DNA from: Litoditis marina
Lineage: Eukaryota > Nematoda > Chromadorea > Rhabditida > Rhabditidae
Assembly (NCBI GenBank): GCA_964036275.1
Contig: OZ038438.1
Location: forward strand, 9,991,321 to 10,055,320
DNA: 64,000 nt
Reading direction: 5' to 3'
Below, in pieces: positions 13,102 to 23,963 of the stretch (position 1 is the stretch's first letter; every line of letters starts with the position of its first letter). A program made the translations under genes and the position numbers. The notes beneath the pieces are model-generated. The model worked only from the letters and a program-made list of their open reading frames with translations. It did not search any database and had not been told where the DNA came from.

Positions 13102-13219
13102 GATTCTATCTCGTCGCAACCACCCCGCAGAACGAAACGGGACCCTAACCTTCGGGATATGGCCAGTGATCTCCTCGAATACGTCGGAGGTTCAATTACG
13201 CAGACAGGATATTTACCTG
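13102..13219 (+). other. candidate exon, product unrecognised
   Basis: An open stretch between a TTTTCAG acceptor and a GTGAAT donor encodes a polar peptide containing PPRRTKRDPNLRDMASDLL. It lies 1.2 kb upstream of SLC25A46, but its phase does not join that gene's first exon without a stop. It may belong to a separate gene, be a 5' exon spliced elsewhere, or be chance. Confidence 0.25.
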
Positions 13220-14446
13220 GTGAATTCTAGGTTAAATATCCCTTATTCTTCCGTCAGCTAGTATTTATCCTCCTATATAAACGTTGACGGTGTGCTTTAT
13301 TTCTCTGGAAAGCTAACGCCGGGAGACCACGTATATAATTTCTATTCCAACGCGCGAAAATGCCGACTCAGACAGGGCCCAGCCAATTGGCCAGCCAATT
13401 TTTTCAATTGCAGCCAATTAGCCGCTAAAAACGGGCGCATACCGTAATCCAAAGACGCTTTTTTGACCGTTTTTCTGCGTTTTTCGGGTGGAATGAAGCC
13501 TACAGATGTATATTAAGTGTTCTGACAGTCGACAAAAAATTCAGAAACTGGACGAAAGCCGAAAATTTCTCAATGATTGCTTCCAATCGTGTTTTTGGGA
13601 TTTGCACGCGAAACCATCTTTCTTGCTTCTTTAGCACAACGAATTAACATGTTTTTTGTCTGAATTGGATGTATTACATTGTTATAAGCGATGTAAATTC
13701 TTAAAAACACGAATCTGTGGTCATAACGTCGAATTACGAATTCCGGTTTGCCTCTTCGTTGCTAACTCTGAACAACTAGCGCCAATCTCCCTCAGTGGGT
13801 GAAATAGAGTTTCAGGAACATGCATTCACTGTTTTTCACGGTGATTCAAAACAGTTCAGAGTAAAATAACGTCGAACAAACGTGTGTTCAGTGCTTGCAA
13901 TCGTGCTTTCTTGAATTACAGCGAATAGCTTTTTTGCTTTTTCAAGCGAACAAATAGAGGTGTTCAATGTTCAAATTGAATGTCTACAATCAAAGTAGCC
14001 AATTTGGTTGTTGATAAATATGATTTTTAGATCAAAACGCTCGAATTTGGATTTTTGGGTTACGGTAGTTTCTAAAATTCGCGGCTAACTCCGGCCAATT
14101 AGCGCCAACTTTTCTGAGAATTCGTCTTAATTTTTGCAAAATTTGTTGATGCAAATTTTTCAATGACTCGCTGCACAGTAATTTATGCAATGTTATTCAT
14201 AATTTAGTTTCATAGCCATGCCCGAATGTTTAATTGCGCCAGTTAGGTTTCGGTCGTACTTTAACAACGTTTCTTAAGCTATTGTCAGTGCAGTAATTGG
14301 CCTAATAAGTAGTAGTTGATGACACTCCACCGTACATTCACAACACAAACAACTATATATGCAAAGTAGTTTGAGTTCTCGTTTACTCTGCGGTTTCCTT
14401 CATGAATCCATTTGATATTTTATCCGTTTATATATCTATATGTATG

Positions 14447-14456
14447 TATTCAGGGA
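14447..14456 (+). promoter_or_regulatory. 3' splice acceptor just upstream of SLC25A46 start (possible trans-splice site)
   Basis: The acceptor ends at AG 14452-14453 and the ATG is at 14457, leaving a 3-nt leader. No upstream coding exon joins here in phase, so a spliced leader or a non-coding 5' exon is likely. Confidence 0.4.
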
Positions 14457-17400
14457 ATGCCATTCATTCAAAATCGTTCAAGTGTTCATCGCGTTCCTTC
14501 GGATGATGAATTCTCGAGTGCGGATAATTTGAAACACAATGAAGGTAAGAACATTAAATAAATGCATACTGTGTTGGTAATGTGAATCATCTCTGATATA
14601 TTTCTCACCTTATAATTTTTTGCAGCATCCTGGTTCCAAGGCGTTGCAACCACCTCTACGTCAACGGGTGAAATTAATGATGAGCCTTCTCCACCTTTGA
14701 CTCAAACTGCTGAAGATCCATTGGCAGCTGCATTAATAGGAGTAGCAGAGTACGTTCCTCCTTCTATATCACATGCATATTTGCTAGACTGGTGGAACGA
14801 ACTATTATATTCCAAATAGATAGTTTAAGTCGAGCTTCGCTGTTTTTAGCGGTGATTTTCATTTTCAGCATGTCAACCAAATTGTTCGTGACTCATCCGT
14901 GTACAGTATTGAGGCGACAATGTCAAGTTCACCAGTTTGCTAGATCCCGTCATCTCACTCCGATAACATTGGTGCCGGTTATTTGCAATATTGTATCAAA
15001 AGAGGTTAGTTTCTACCGCGGAGGAATGGCAAAACTTGAGAGAAAAGTGAAATCAGAATCGTGGTACACTGCAATTAAAAAAGGTTCGCTCGTTTGCTCT
15101 TATTTTTACTACCGGCCAATACATGGTAGGCAATACATGGGTTTAATCGACCTTCGGTGAACACTGGGGAGGAAACCGGAAAGTTAATATAAACAGCCAT
15201 TTCAATTCCAAAAATGCACTTCACATCACGAATAAAGCGATGGAGACATTGGGTTTTATTAGTACAACAAAATTGACGTGAAATAAATTTAAATAAAGAG
15301 GTTGTTTTTAGAAGTCTAGAACTTTACGGGCTGTCCTATTATACTTATTTGCTACAGAGTTCATGTTCGAGCTTGGAATACATGCGTGCTCATAGTTTTG
15401 TTTCAGGGAGTTCTCACGTTCTGGAAAGGTGCCATTGGTACTTGCGTGATTTGGGGTCTCTCGAATGTGACTGAAATTGTATTGTCTGATCTATTCGGTT
15501 TGCCTAGGTACGTTGTACTATATCTTCGTCAATAGAATATCCAGCCGTATCCAACATTGCAGCAAAAGTTTGTTTAATGTCTTTTTCACCATTTTGTGGG
15601 GAACCAATGTAGTGCACACTCAGGTTTTTTTCAGTGAATATCATAATAATATTGCAGGACGTTTGTACCGAATGGCAGTACTGAGAAGTATTGGAGACAT
15701 CTTTTTCTAAAAGCGTAAGTATAATCCTTTTGCCTTGTCGAGCATCATGAATTCATGCGATATCAGTGTTACTTCCTTCACATTTTCATAAGTTTACCGG
15801 CAAAGACAAAGTGTACTTTTCCTTATCGAATACTTTCCGCTTTTTATCAAACATGCAAAAACGCGTAATCTCAGTGCTATTTTTTCACATTGTAAAAACT
15901 GTAACTGCGAGATTTTTTAACTTATAGAATACATTCACGTATCATCAAAAAAAGATCAAAAATTAATTTCAGGGCTACATTCTTCACGATGACACCCTTT
16001 CTGATCTCTTCGTTCACTGAAACAGTGCGGGTTGGTTCCAACTTTCAGCCATATTATTGTTTTTCATTAATTCGAGTTGTTTTTTTATTGAAAATGTTTG
16101 TTTTCGAAATATCTTTTCAGAGTGAGTCGGGGCTAGGAGGTGATGACAACAAGGTAATGGATGTGCTAACGAAAGGCATCGATAGACTGAGGTACATTCC
16201 CCATTTTTTTATAATTGTTCGGCGTTTTGCCCAAGAACATAAAATCGGGATGGCCCGAGCACAGTTTATTATTAAAGAATATGTTAGTTTCGAGGTTTTG
16301 CCAAATCTCCGATTTGTTCAAATAGTGTTGTTCCAATTTGGCGAAATATGCTTACATGAATACGTTTTAGGGGAACATTGACTTTTTACCCCCCCCCCCC
16401 ACCTTTTTGAATTTATATTGCGTTTGGGGAATTGTAGTTTGACCCCCCCCCCCCCACCGGGGGGTTATAATTCAATTTATCACCTGCAATACAAAAGTTT
16501 GAGGCTGGGGTGTAAGAAGTAAACATTTCCGGTATTGAAATTCCGCCCCCCACTCGTTGAAGTTTGACCCCCCCCCCACCATTGAAGTTCTACCCCCCGC
16601 CGACCCAGGTGGGGGGTAAATAGTAAATGTCTAAGTTGAATTTTGTCCCCCCCCCCCCTCTCTTAGATTTTCAGGTTTCAGCTTGGGTGGGGGGTTGAAG
16701 TGCTACGGGGGGGGGGGGGGGGGGGGACCCAGCTAAAGTGGGGGGCGATACTTCAATTTTCCCGATCAATGTAAAAAAAAATGCCTCTTATTCAGGTTTG
16801 CAGTGTTTGGTGCGCGCGATGCTTCGCGACGCTTCTCTGTTCTTCATCTCGCAATTCCCACTACATTGGTGTGCACAACTCACTATGTAATCGAGAACGC
16901 TTTGTATCGTCAATTCTTCCTCATGGCTAAACGATATGTGGTCAGTTTATTATTTTCTTTCTAGCTGTGTTTCTAACCATATTCCTATGCAGTACTTTCC
17001 TACTGCTCGTAATCTCGCGATATATTTTGACGGAGTGTGCGGATTTTTCTTGAACAAACATGACTAATAAGTTAGTCGTTCATTTCGTTCGCACATATTA
17101 ACATGAGCCTTTTTGTTGTGAAATGTTATTGACATACAAAAAAGCCAATAAATTCATCTATAAATTTATCAAAGCTCGGTAAATACTTCTTATTTTTCTT
17201 CTGTTCAGGCCCGCAAGCCGGAATCATCAAGATCGAAGTTTCATCAGTTCGTCCCACTAATTTTTGCGAGAATGTCGTCTTCTGTCCTCACCGACCTCAT
17301 TTTGTTTCCAGTGGAAACTGTGCTCCATAGAATGTATATCCAAGGTATTTTTGTTCACCTCTGTTTGCATTATTCATCTGTGTAATGTTAACGATAACTA

Positions 17401-18875
17401 TATATAGAATGATCAACTAAGTAGTAGTATGTTTGTTTCAGGTACACGTACACTTATCGACAATTTGGATACTGGCCTTTCCGCGGTCTCGATAACAGTA
17501 AAATATTCCGGCTTCTTTGACTGTCTACGCTCGGTCATTGAGCGGGAGGGATTTCTTGCCTTGTACAGTGTGAGTTGATTTGATGCTTTCCTCTCTAACG
17601 TCTAACAGAGAACGTCTTGCTAACGCAAAATCCACGTAATTGACTAACTAAACTGTTCGGAAATGAGTTTCGCGATGAAGAAGTTACCTGTTCACCACAC
17701 TATGTTTTTGTCGATGACTATCTCTGACGTGGATGTTGAATTGCAGGGTGTCGGAGCGTTGGCATTGCAATATCTTCTGCATTCTATGCTACACCAATTG
17801 GTTCGAGCTTGTTTCGATAGGGGATCGGAAATGCTCCAGAGGGCCACGGCTAGTCATCCGATACCTGTTGCCACTCCACCATTGTCAACGAATGCTAGCT
17901 TTGCGGGTGAGACACAGACGCATTAAAATCATACATGTACATTGTGAGCTAGAGTATGTTTCGCATTGTGCTAATATTTTTTTTACATTATTATCTATCA
18001 ATAACCGATGGCAAACTTCTGAACCGTTTAACACGTACCACTGCTAGTCGAGACCGGATATCATTTTTAAATCAGTGTTTTTCAAAGCAATGTTTCCGAA
18101 AAAAGTGTGGCAGTTCTGCGAATAGAAAGTTGTTATGGTTATATGTTCAGGTCCACTCTCAAATTCGAATCCTAGTCCAATGACAGGTCCCTTCTCGCAG
18201 ATTTCACCAATCAGTAGTCCTCTCAAGTATGTTTTCTTACCAATCTTTCTTTTTTCACATGTTCTGAAGTTCGTTTCTCTTTATTTGTATTTGACTCCGC
18301 TACCTGTGATGTGGTTACCAAGTGTGGCGCACCGCCTGTAAAGCTTAGAGGAAGACACAATTGGATGTCTCAGAGAATGGTGCATGCTTCTTCAAAACTA
18401 CAATACAAGCTATGGACAAATAGCAAGGGAGGTTATTCGCATGTCACGATTTGGGGGTACTATGCTATGTCGAGGTATTCATATTTTATACCCAGCTGTT
18501 CTATGTTGGTGGTGTGAACTAGTTGCCGATGTGGTTGTGTTGTTCAGGCCTGTGCACGTGGTTTCTCCGCCACGAGACCCCACGCAGTTTCCCACCTTCG
18601 GAGAGTCGGCTGCCCATTTCGATTCAGCCCCTTTCGGGGCTGCTCCACCGTTCCGCTCCAACCGTCCCAATGTATTCGGAAGTCCCCCGAATAGAAACAG
18701 GTTCTTTGACACGGCACTTTTTATTCGTTATACTGATCAAATATATTGTTATTCATCAAATTGCTATCGCCATTGTGTTGATACAACTATCCTTTTTAGG
18801 GGTACCGGATCTGTGAGCCCCTTACCTCCATTGTCGTTGAGTACTGATCGACTGGGAGATCCATTCAGCGGTTGA
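14457..18875 (+). CDS. SLC25A46: SLC25A46-like mitochondrial outer-membrane carrier-family protein
   Basis: An outlying mitochondrial carrier family member that acts on the outer membrane in mitochondrial dynamics and lipid handling. Fourteen exons join in phase: 14457-14544, 14626-14749, 14869-15004, 15407-15507, 15658-15714, 15973-16030, 16121-16191, 16796-16940, 17209-17344, 17442-17569, 17747-17906, 18151-18226, 18548-18700, 18800-18875. They give about 502 residues. Diagnostic segments are THPCTVLRRQCQVHQ, LTFWKGAIGT, PFLISSFTETVR, LTDLILFPVETVLHRMYIQG, RTLIDNLDTG and GVGALALQYLLHS, in the order of the vertebrate protein. The N-terminus has the polar ATTSTS region. After the carrier core the last three exons add a Pro/Ser-rich tail of about 110 residues that human SLC25A46 (about 418 residues) lacks. 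The start was chosen as the first in-frame Met, 3 nt after an acceptor; an extra 5' exon is possible. Confidence 0.93.
16371..16765. mobile_element. poly-C-rich dispersed element, copy A (SLC25A46 intron)
   Basis: A repeat of about 390 bp beginning GGGAACATTGACTTTTTACC, with several C8-14 runs and a G-run of about 20, each followed by phrases like TTGAAGTTCTACCCCC. A shorter copy lies inverted at about 24040-24265. Non-coding; the C-runs are probably expanded or sequencing-sensitive. Confidence 0.75.
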
Positions 18876-19558
18876 TTGTGACACTCATCTCTAGACAGCT
18901 CGATATAAGTTTTGATTCAAGTTGGTTTTGCAAGGTTCTGTGTCGAGCGGACTCAAGAATAGAAGAAGCTTTTCCAATTTGTCTTCTGTTCATCCAAATT
19001 GACGCATTTGTGTCTTTAACCGGTCACCTTTATTGTTTGTAGCTACGATATTTACATTTGGTAGTGTAGTTAGCCCTGGCGCCCGGTGGAAAACGAAACC
19101 TCAACTTCCCAGTTGACATTAATTTCTCTAGCCTTGAATTGGACTGAGTCGTGAGTTATGTATCATGTGTTCATTTTTGATCACTCTTTTATACTAGAAC
19201 TATTAATTCTTCCGATCGTTCGATTTTTGTAGCTGAGAATTTATCAGGAACTCTGTGGTTTAATTAAGTAATGTGTCGAATATTAGTTATTTGAGCCATG
19301 TGCCATGTACTTTGTAGCTTAATTCTAATTTGAAATATCCATGCGCTTTCTTAGGCCTACTAGCTTCTAGTTGTGACTGTATTGTGATTCATTTGTCACG
19401 TAATAATAGAATTATCTTGATTATTATTCTGTTTGTTAGATTATGTGTGTCGGTTTCCATTCCGTTCAATTTCTCCGAACTTGGCATTGCGAATGTTATA
19501 TTTGTTACATGTTTTCAAGTATATGTCATTATGTGCTCAGGTACTTTCGCGCTGAACA
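18876..19558 (+). other. SLC25A46 3' UTR and spacer to eIF3j
   Basis: 683 bp between two same-strand genes. No coding exon is visible and no clear AATAAA was found close to the SLC25A46 stop. The last 18 nt before 19559 form the eIF3j leader after an acceptor. Confidence 0.6.
19531..19558 (+). promoter_or_regulatory. 3' splice acceptor upstream of eIF3j start (possible trans-splice site)
   Basis: TGTGCTCAG ends at 19540, 18 nt before the ATG at 19559. It fits either a 5' UTR intron or a spliced-leader acceptor. Confidence 0.4.
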
Positions 19559-21206
19559 ATGGGAGATAATTGGGGTGAGTAGTCTGCCATAGTTCTGAAC
19601 TGAATTTGGTCCATCACCGGTTACTATATATTAAGTTTCATGTGTTTTAGATGATGACGACTTTGAGCCTGAGGTCTCATCCTTGGCGCCACCACCACCA
19701 GTTGAAGAAACTCCAGTTGTACAGAACACGGGGCCGAAGCCCGAAAAGAAAAAGGTATCACCTAAAATAGTGAATACTAAAGTGCTCTTATTTATCAAAA
19801 ACTTATCTTGTTTCTAATTGTTACTTTTCTCAGGCCACAATCAACATGGAAAGTCTCGGCCGCGAGCTGAATGCCGCCGAACGCGAGGAAATGCAACGGA
19901 GGCAAGATTTAGCTCTTGCCAGGGAAATGTTTGGTTTGTTCTCTAGTTTCTTTTTTTGCTCTCACAGGTGTCATAAAATCTAGATTAAACCATTTTTCAT
20001 GAAATACTTTGAAGACGGTCTTGACAAGGTTTTTTGAACGAACTAAGCATTAGCAAAGTGAAAAAAAAAGTAAAAAACAAGACAGTTATTAATTTTAGGT
20101 GGAACAGATGAAGATGGCGAGGCTGTAGGATACGAGGATATTCTTTCCAAGGAAGAATTCGAGCAATGGGGGACGAAGGTATTAGTGTTTTGACGGTTCT
20201 GTTACACGCTATAATCAGTTTTTTAGCGTTGTTCCAGAACCCCTTACAAAAATTGAGCAGCTCAACTACAACCCGATACTAAGACTAAGAGACCATCAAT
20301 GTTTAATCTGGAAAGTTTCCGTTGGTGTTGGACTGCTTGAGTAAAGTATCAAATGTTTTGTAGTTTTCTTCGTCCTTTTTTCTGCATTTCGGCGTCAAAT
20401 GTCATATTTTCATTGTTAAGTCTATCTGTTCATTCCAGATTGGTTCTTTTCTGTCCACTCGTCACAAAGCGGCTCACTACGGTGATCTTATCAACAAACT
20501 CATCCTCTCGGTTTCTGAAAAATGTGTGTTTATGTTTCAATATTGTTTTTTTTTCTGTATTGAGAGTATGTTAACTGAATTAATATTATATTTCAGTGGA
20601 TGCCGCTGAAATTCGAAAAATTACGAACAATTTGAAGTTGTTGGCTGATTCGAAGAAAGACGAGAAGGTATGATAGTTAGAACTATGTCAATTTTTCATG
20701 AAAGTATCATTCTGTACTCATATCAAGTGAATTTTAAAGTTGCTCCAATGACTTTTGACTATTCCTTAAGTTACTACTTTTGAACAACATTTCGAATCAT
20801 TGGCTGCTTTGAATTTGTCTTTCCGCTAGAGTTAACCTTTCCCTTTTTAATTTTTAATATTTGTAGCCGAAGGCAGCTGCGGGTGGTGGCAAAAAGAAAA
20901 AGGCACAGTTGAAAGCAAACAAAGGAGCGAGTGATATGTTCGATGACTTCGGTGGAGGTTGGTTTTACTTGCAATTCCATTTTGACTGTGTTAATTGTTG
21001 ATTTTCGTTTAATCGTAGCTAGCTGTCATAGGTTAGCAGTGGTCCAGTCATTGCGGTTCACGATATAAAAACCAATATTACCTGACACACAATATAGTTG
21101 ATTATGGGAGATTGAATTGAACCACTGACATTGAATCTCATGTGATTAATTATTTTTTTCAGGCTCCGCAAAGTATGATAATTACGACGAAGACGATTTC
21201 ATGTAA
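19559..21206 (+). CDS. EIF3J: eukaryotic translation initiation factor 3 subunit j
   Basis: Loosely bound eIF3 subunit that contacts the 40S decoding centre and helps eIF3 bind ribosomes. Eight exons in phase: 19559-19574, 19651-19754, 19834-19933, 20099-20178, 20439-20523, 20597-20667, 20867-20957, 21163-21206. They encode about 196 residues. Family features: an N-terminal MGDNWDDDDFEPE acidic start, a Lys-rich EKKK stretch, LARELF-like LAREMFGG, FLSTRHKAAHYGDLI, IRKITNNLKLLADSKK, a basic GGGKKKKAQLK segment and the acidic C-terminus YDEDDFM. The human protein is about 258 residues with the same order, so this one is shorter mainly in the acidic N-terminal part. The poly(A) signal at 21511 and the KDM1A start at 21662 follow closely on the same strand. 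Confidence 0.95.
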
Positions 21207-21510
21207 ACGTCCACGTTTTATTTCTTTGCTGTCCTACTCACGGTATTATGATATGTGTACTCGTGGGGCCTTGTTTGCATTCATCATTTCGCTTTCTCAT
21301 CTCTTTTCACACGACTGTAACTTTTTCTTTTTGTTCAACAATAGGTGTCACTCTTCGCATATAGCAGTTTTCAGCGATGAACTTTGTTTGACCTATTTGT
21401 TTTTGTGTTTTCTTACAGTATTCCCCTTCGTACCTGGTGATCACTGTTTTGACTGTTGTTAGGGAAAGTGCTGCTGTTTTTGGGAGTTTTTGAAAAGTTC
21501 TATTGTGTTG

Positions 21511-21516
21511 AATAAA
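21511..21516 (+). promoter_or_regulatory. poly(A) signal of eIF3j
   Basis: AATAAA 305 bp after the eIF3j stop, in a T-rich context followed by GT/T-rich sequence (about 21530-21620). A good candidate for the eIF3j cleavage signal. Confidence 0.65.
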
Positions 21517-21644
21517 CATTGTTGATCCTTCTATTGTTCGCTTTTCTGTACGCCTGTTTTCTAATCGGGGTGGTTTTTTTCTCCTGTTTTCCAGTCCATT
21601 TGTCTGTTATGTGGTACTTTTACGTTGGTTAGATCATTGGTTTG

Positions 21645-21661
21645 CATTATTGTTCTCACAG
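21645..21661 (+). promoter_or_regulatory. 3' splice acceptor abutting the KDM1A start codon (possible trans-splice site)
   Basis: A pyrimidine-rich stretch ending TTCTCACAG places AG at 21660-21661, directly before the ATG at 21662. In platyhelminths spliced leaders can join exactly at an ATG. A normal 5' UTR intron is the alternative. Confidence 0.45.
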
Positions 21662-23888
21662 ATGACTTCTGTCTCTGGCAATTCCGAGAGAAAGGAATCT
21701 TTGTCTAACAGAGAGAAGAAAGAACTATTGGAGACGGGCTACATGAGAGTATTTCGATGGGAGGATGATGAAATCGGTCAGTTTCTAATATGATTCATCA
21801 TCCTGCTCAGTCTGTGTTTTGCTGACCTAACCTTGTTCGATTGTACCCCGACGGGATTGGCTTACACTGACTGGGCCAACTGTGGAGACGTGTTTTTATC
21901 TCGTCTCTGGTTTATTTTCATATTCGTATTGCCTCCGAAACATTTATCTCATTTCCAGCTTTGGAGGCCGCAGCTGCCAGTGGTCGATTTCCCTATCTGC
22001 ATCTAAGTTCGCAGGAGGCTGCCTGCTTTCCTGATGTATTGGAAGGCACCGCCACTTTGCATCTCTATCTGTATATCAGAAATAAGCTGGTTCGTTCACC
22101 AACCATTACACTATATACCATTATTTGTGTGGTTTATTCAACTCTTCAGCCTTGTCCATATTGGCCTACCCTTACAGCATACGTTTTTCAGTTACAATTG
22201 TGGCAAATGGAACCGAATGTGGAGCTGACAGTCGAAGATGGTTATGCACAGATGAGCGTTCCCTTTAACAGTTAGTTTGTCTGATTGATAGCCACAATGA
22301 TGAACTGAGTTGCATTTTCTCGTAGAAAACCTGTGATGTAAACATATCTGCAAGTTATCGAGTCTGATGTGAGATGTGACCGTTATTTTCTCAGGCGATC
22401 GTTTGATGATAAAGAGAATTCACGGCTTTCTTCAACGGTACGGGTACATCAATTTCGGGACGTTCCACAGACTCAGAAGTAAGTTTTCTATTCACATACA
22501 CAAAAGACATTTGTCAGTTAACTACTTGAAAAAGCCTATAACACTTTTTCACCGGGCGCCAGCGCAAACTTTACTAGCAAGCTATGTTAAAAAAAATACT
22601 TTTCAGCGGTTCCGGAGTTGGTGGGTGAGAAGAAGAAGCGAATCATTGTGATTGGGGCTGGCGCAGCCGGCATTGCCGCCACACAGCAACTACAGTTCTT
22701 CGGATTCGAAGTTTTGCTGTTGGAAGGGAGGGTGAGTGACGATATCATTGTATTCTTCTCAGCACAGTTCCCTAGAGATGATTTTTGAGGGCGAACATAG
22801 ATATGCCGAAAGAATTCGTTCAATGCGTTCTAGACCAGCAACATGGAATAATGCTCATGTTTGAGTTGACCCTAAACATTCGTCATATAATGGTCGTACA
22901 TAAGCCAACTCTAAAGAAGGTAGGACACCAATAAAGATATTTACATGATTCTGACCCACTTTCGGTATTGAGAAAAATGTTTGATATGAAAATAGAGAAA
23001 ATTTAGTGATTTACAAAAAAGTACAGTTTTATTAGAGTGGAATAATGCATTACTGTCTCGGCTAGAAATTAACATAGCGCTTATAATAATTATTATAGAT
23101 TAGCATAGCGCGCTGTGCGGCGAGAAATAACGCAAATGAGGAGAAGTTAGATGGTTGTACAAAATGTCCCTGGGACAGAACTCGATTCCCCGCGGGTCAG
23201 AACTCGATCTCTCCATATTGGTGTCTGGCGTTCTTTAACAACTGATTTGGGCTTTTCAAAGCTAAACCTAGCATAAAGCGCTGAAAAATATATTAGCATC
23301 ATGGTACACGGTTTTTTTAGAAGCGATGCGGTGGGCGGGTGCATACTCATCACTGGAAAGACAGTAATCTATGTGCGGATCTTGGGGCGATGGTGGTCAC
23401 CGGAATAGGTTGGTTGCTTCTTCCATTTGGGATGTCGTGTTTTTCGCGAGGGGGAGAGGAAAATGGCTGGGGTTTAGGCCCGGTTATCTGTATCTACACG
23501 TGCGGCGCTAATCTCAAGGTTGCACGGGTAATAACCCTGAATTTAATGACTAAAGTCAGCTTACGGAGTTCTTACAGATCTTTAAATGATTCTCTCACGA
23601 GTTTGTATGTTTCGTATTGGTAATTCATGAAGTATGCAGCCAGGTGGTAGTAATAATTGCGATGACAACATTCTGATTACAACAGTACCAGGTACTACCA
23701 GGTGAGGTACACGGTTCTATTTCAGAAGGAAATCCTATTATGACGCTGATGAAGCAAAAACAATGTACTCCGGTCAGACTGAAAACGAATTGTCCGATAT
23801 ACGATGAGAATGGAACTCCAGTTGATGCTCGAAGAGACAAACTAATTGAGGAAGCATTCAAGTGAGTATTCATTCATTTAGTTTTTTA

Positions 23889-23963
<75 letters not shown>

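Larger units (their letters stand above)
7787..14456. other. spacer between Wnt and SLC25A46
   Basis: About 6.7 kb between two divergently transcribed genes, which should contain the first Wnt exon and both promoters. No recognisable protein domain was found. It holds a fold-back element (about 9060-9930), a short TIR element (about 12494-12702), tandem short repeats near 12000-12090, and two weak sets of candidate exons (10447-10823 minus, 13102-13219 plus). The rest (about 8000-9000, 11000-11900, 13300-14400) shows nothing I can name. Confidence 0.6.
21207..21661 (+). other. eIF3j 3' UTR and short intercistronic spacer
   Basis: 455 bp, T-rich, with a poly(A) signal at 21511-21516. Only about 145 bp separate that signal from the acceptor before KDM1A, which leaves little room for a separate promoter. 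Confidence 0.6.
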
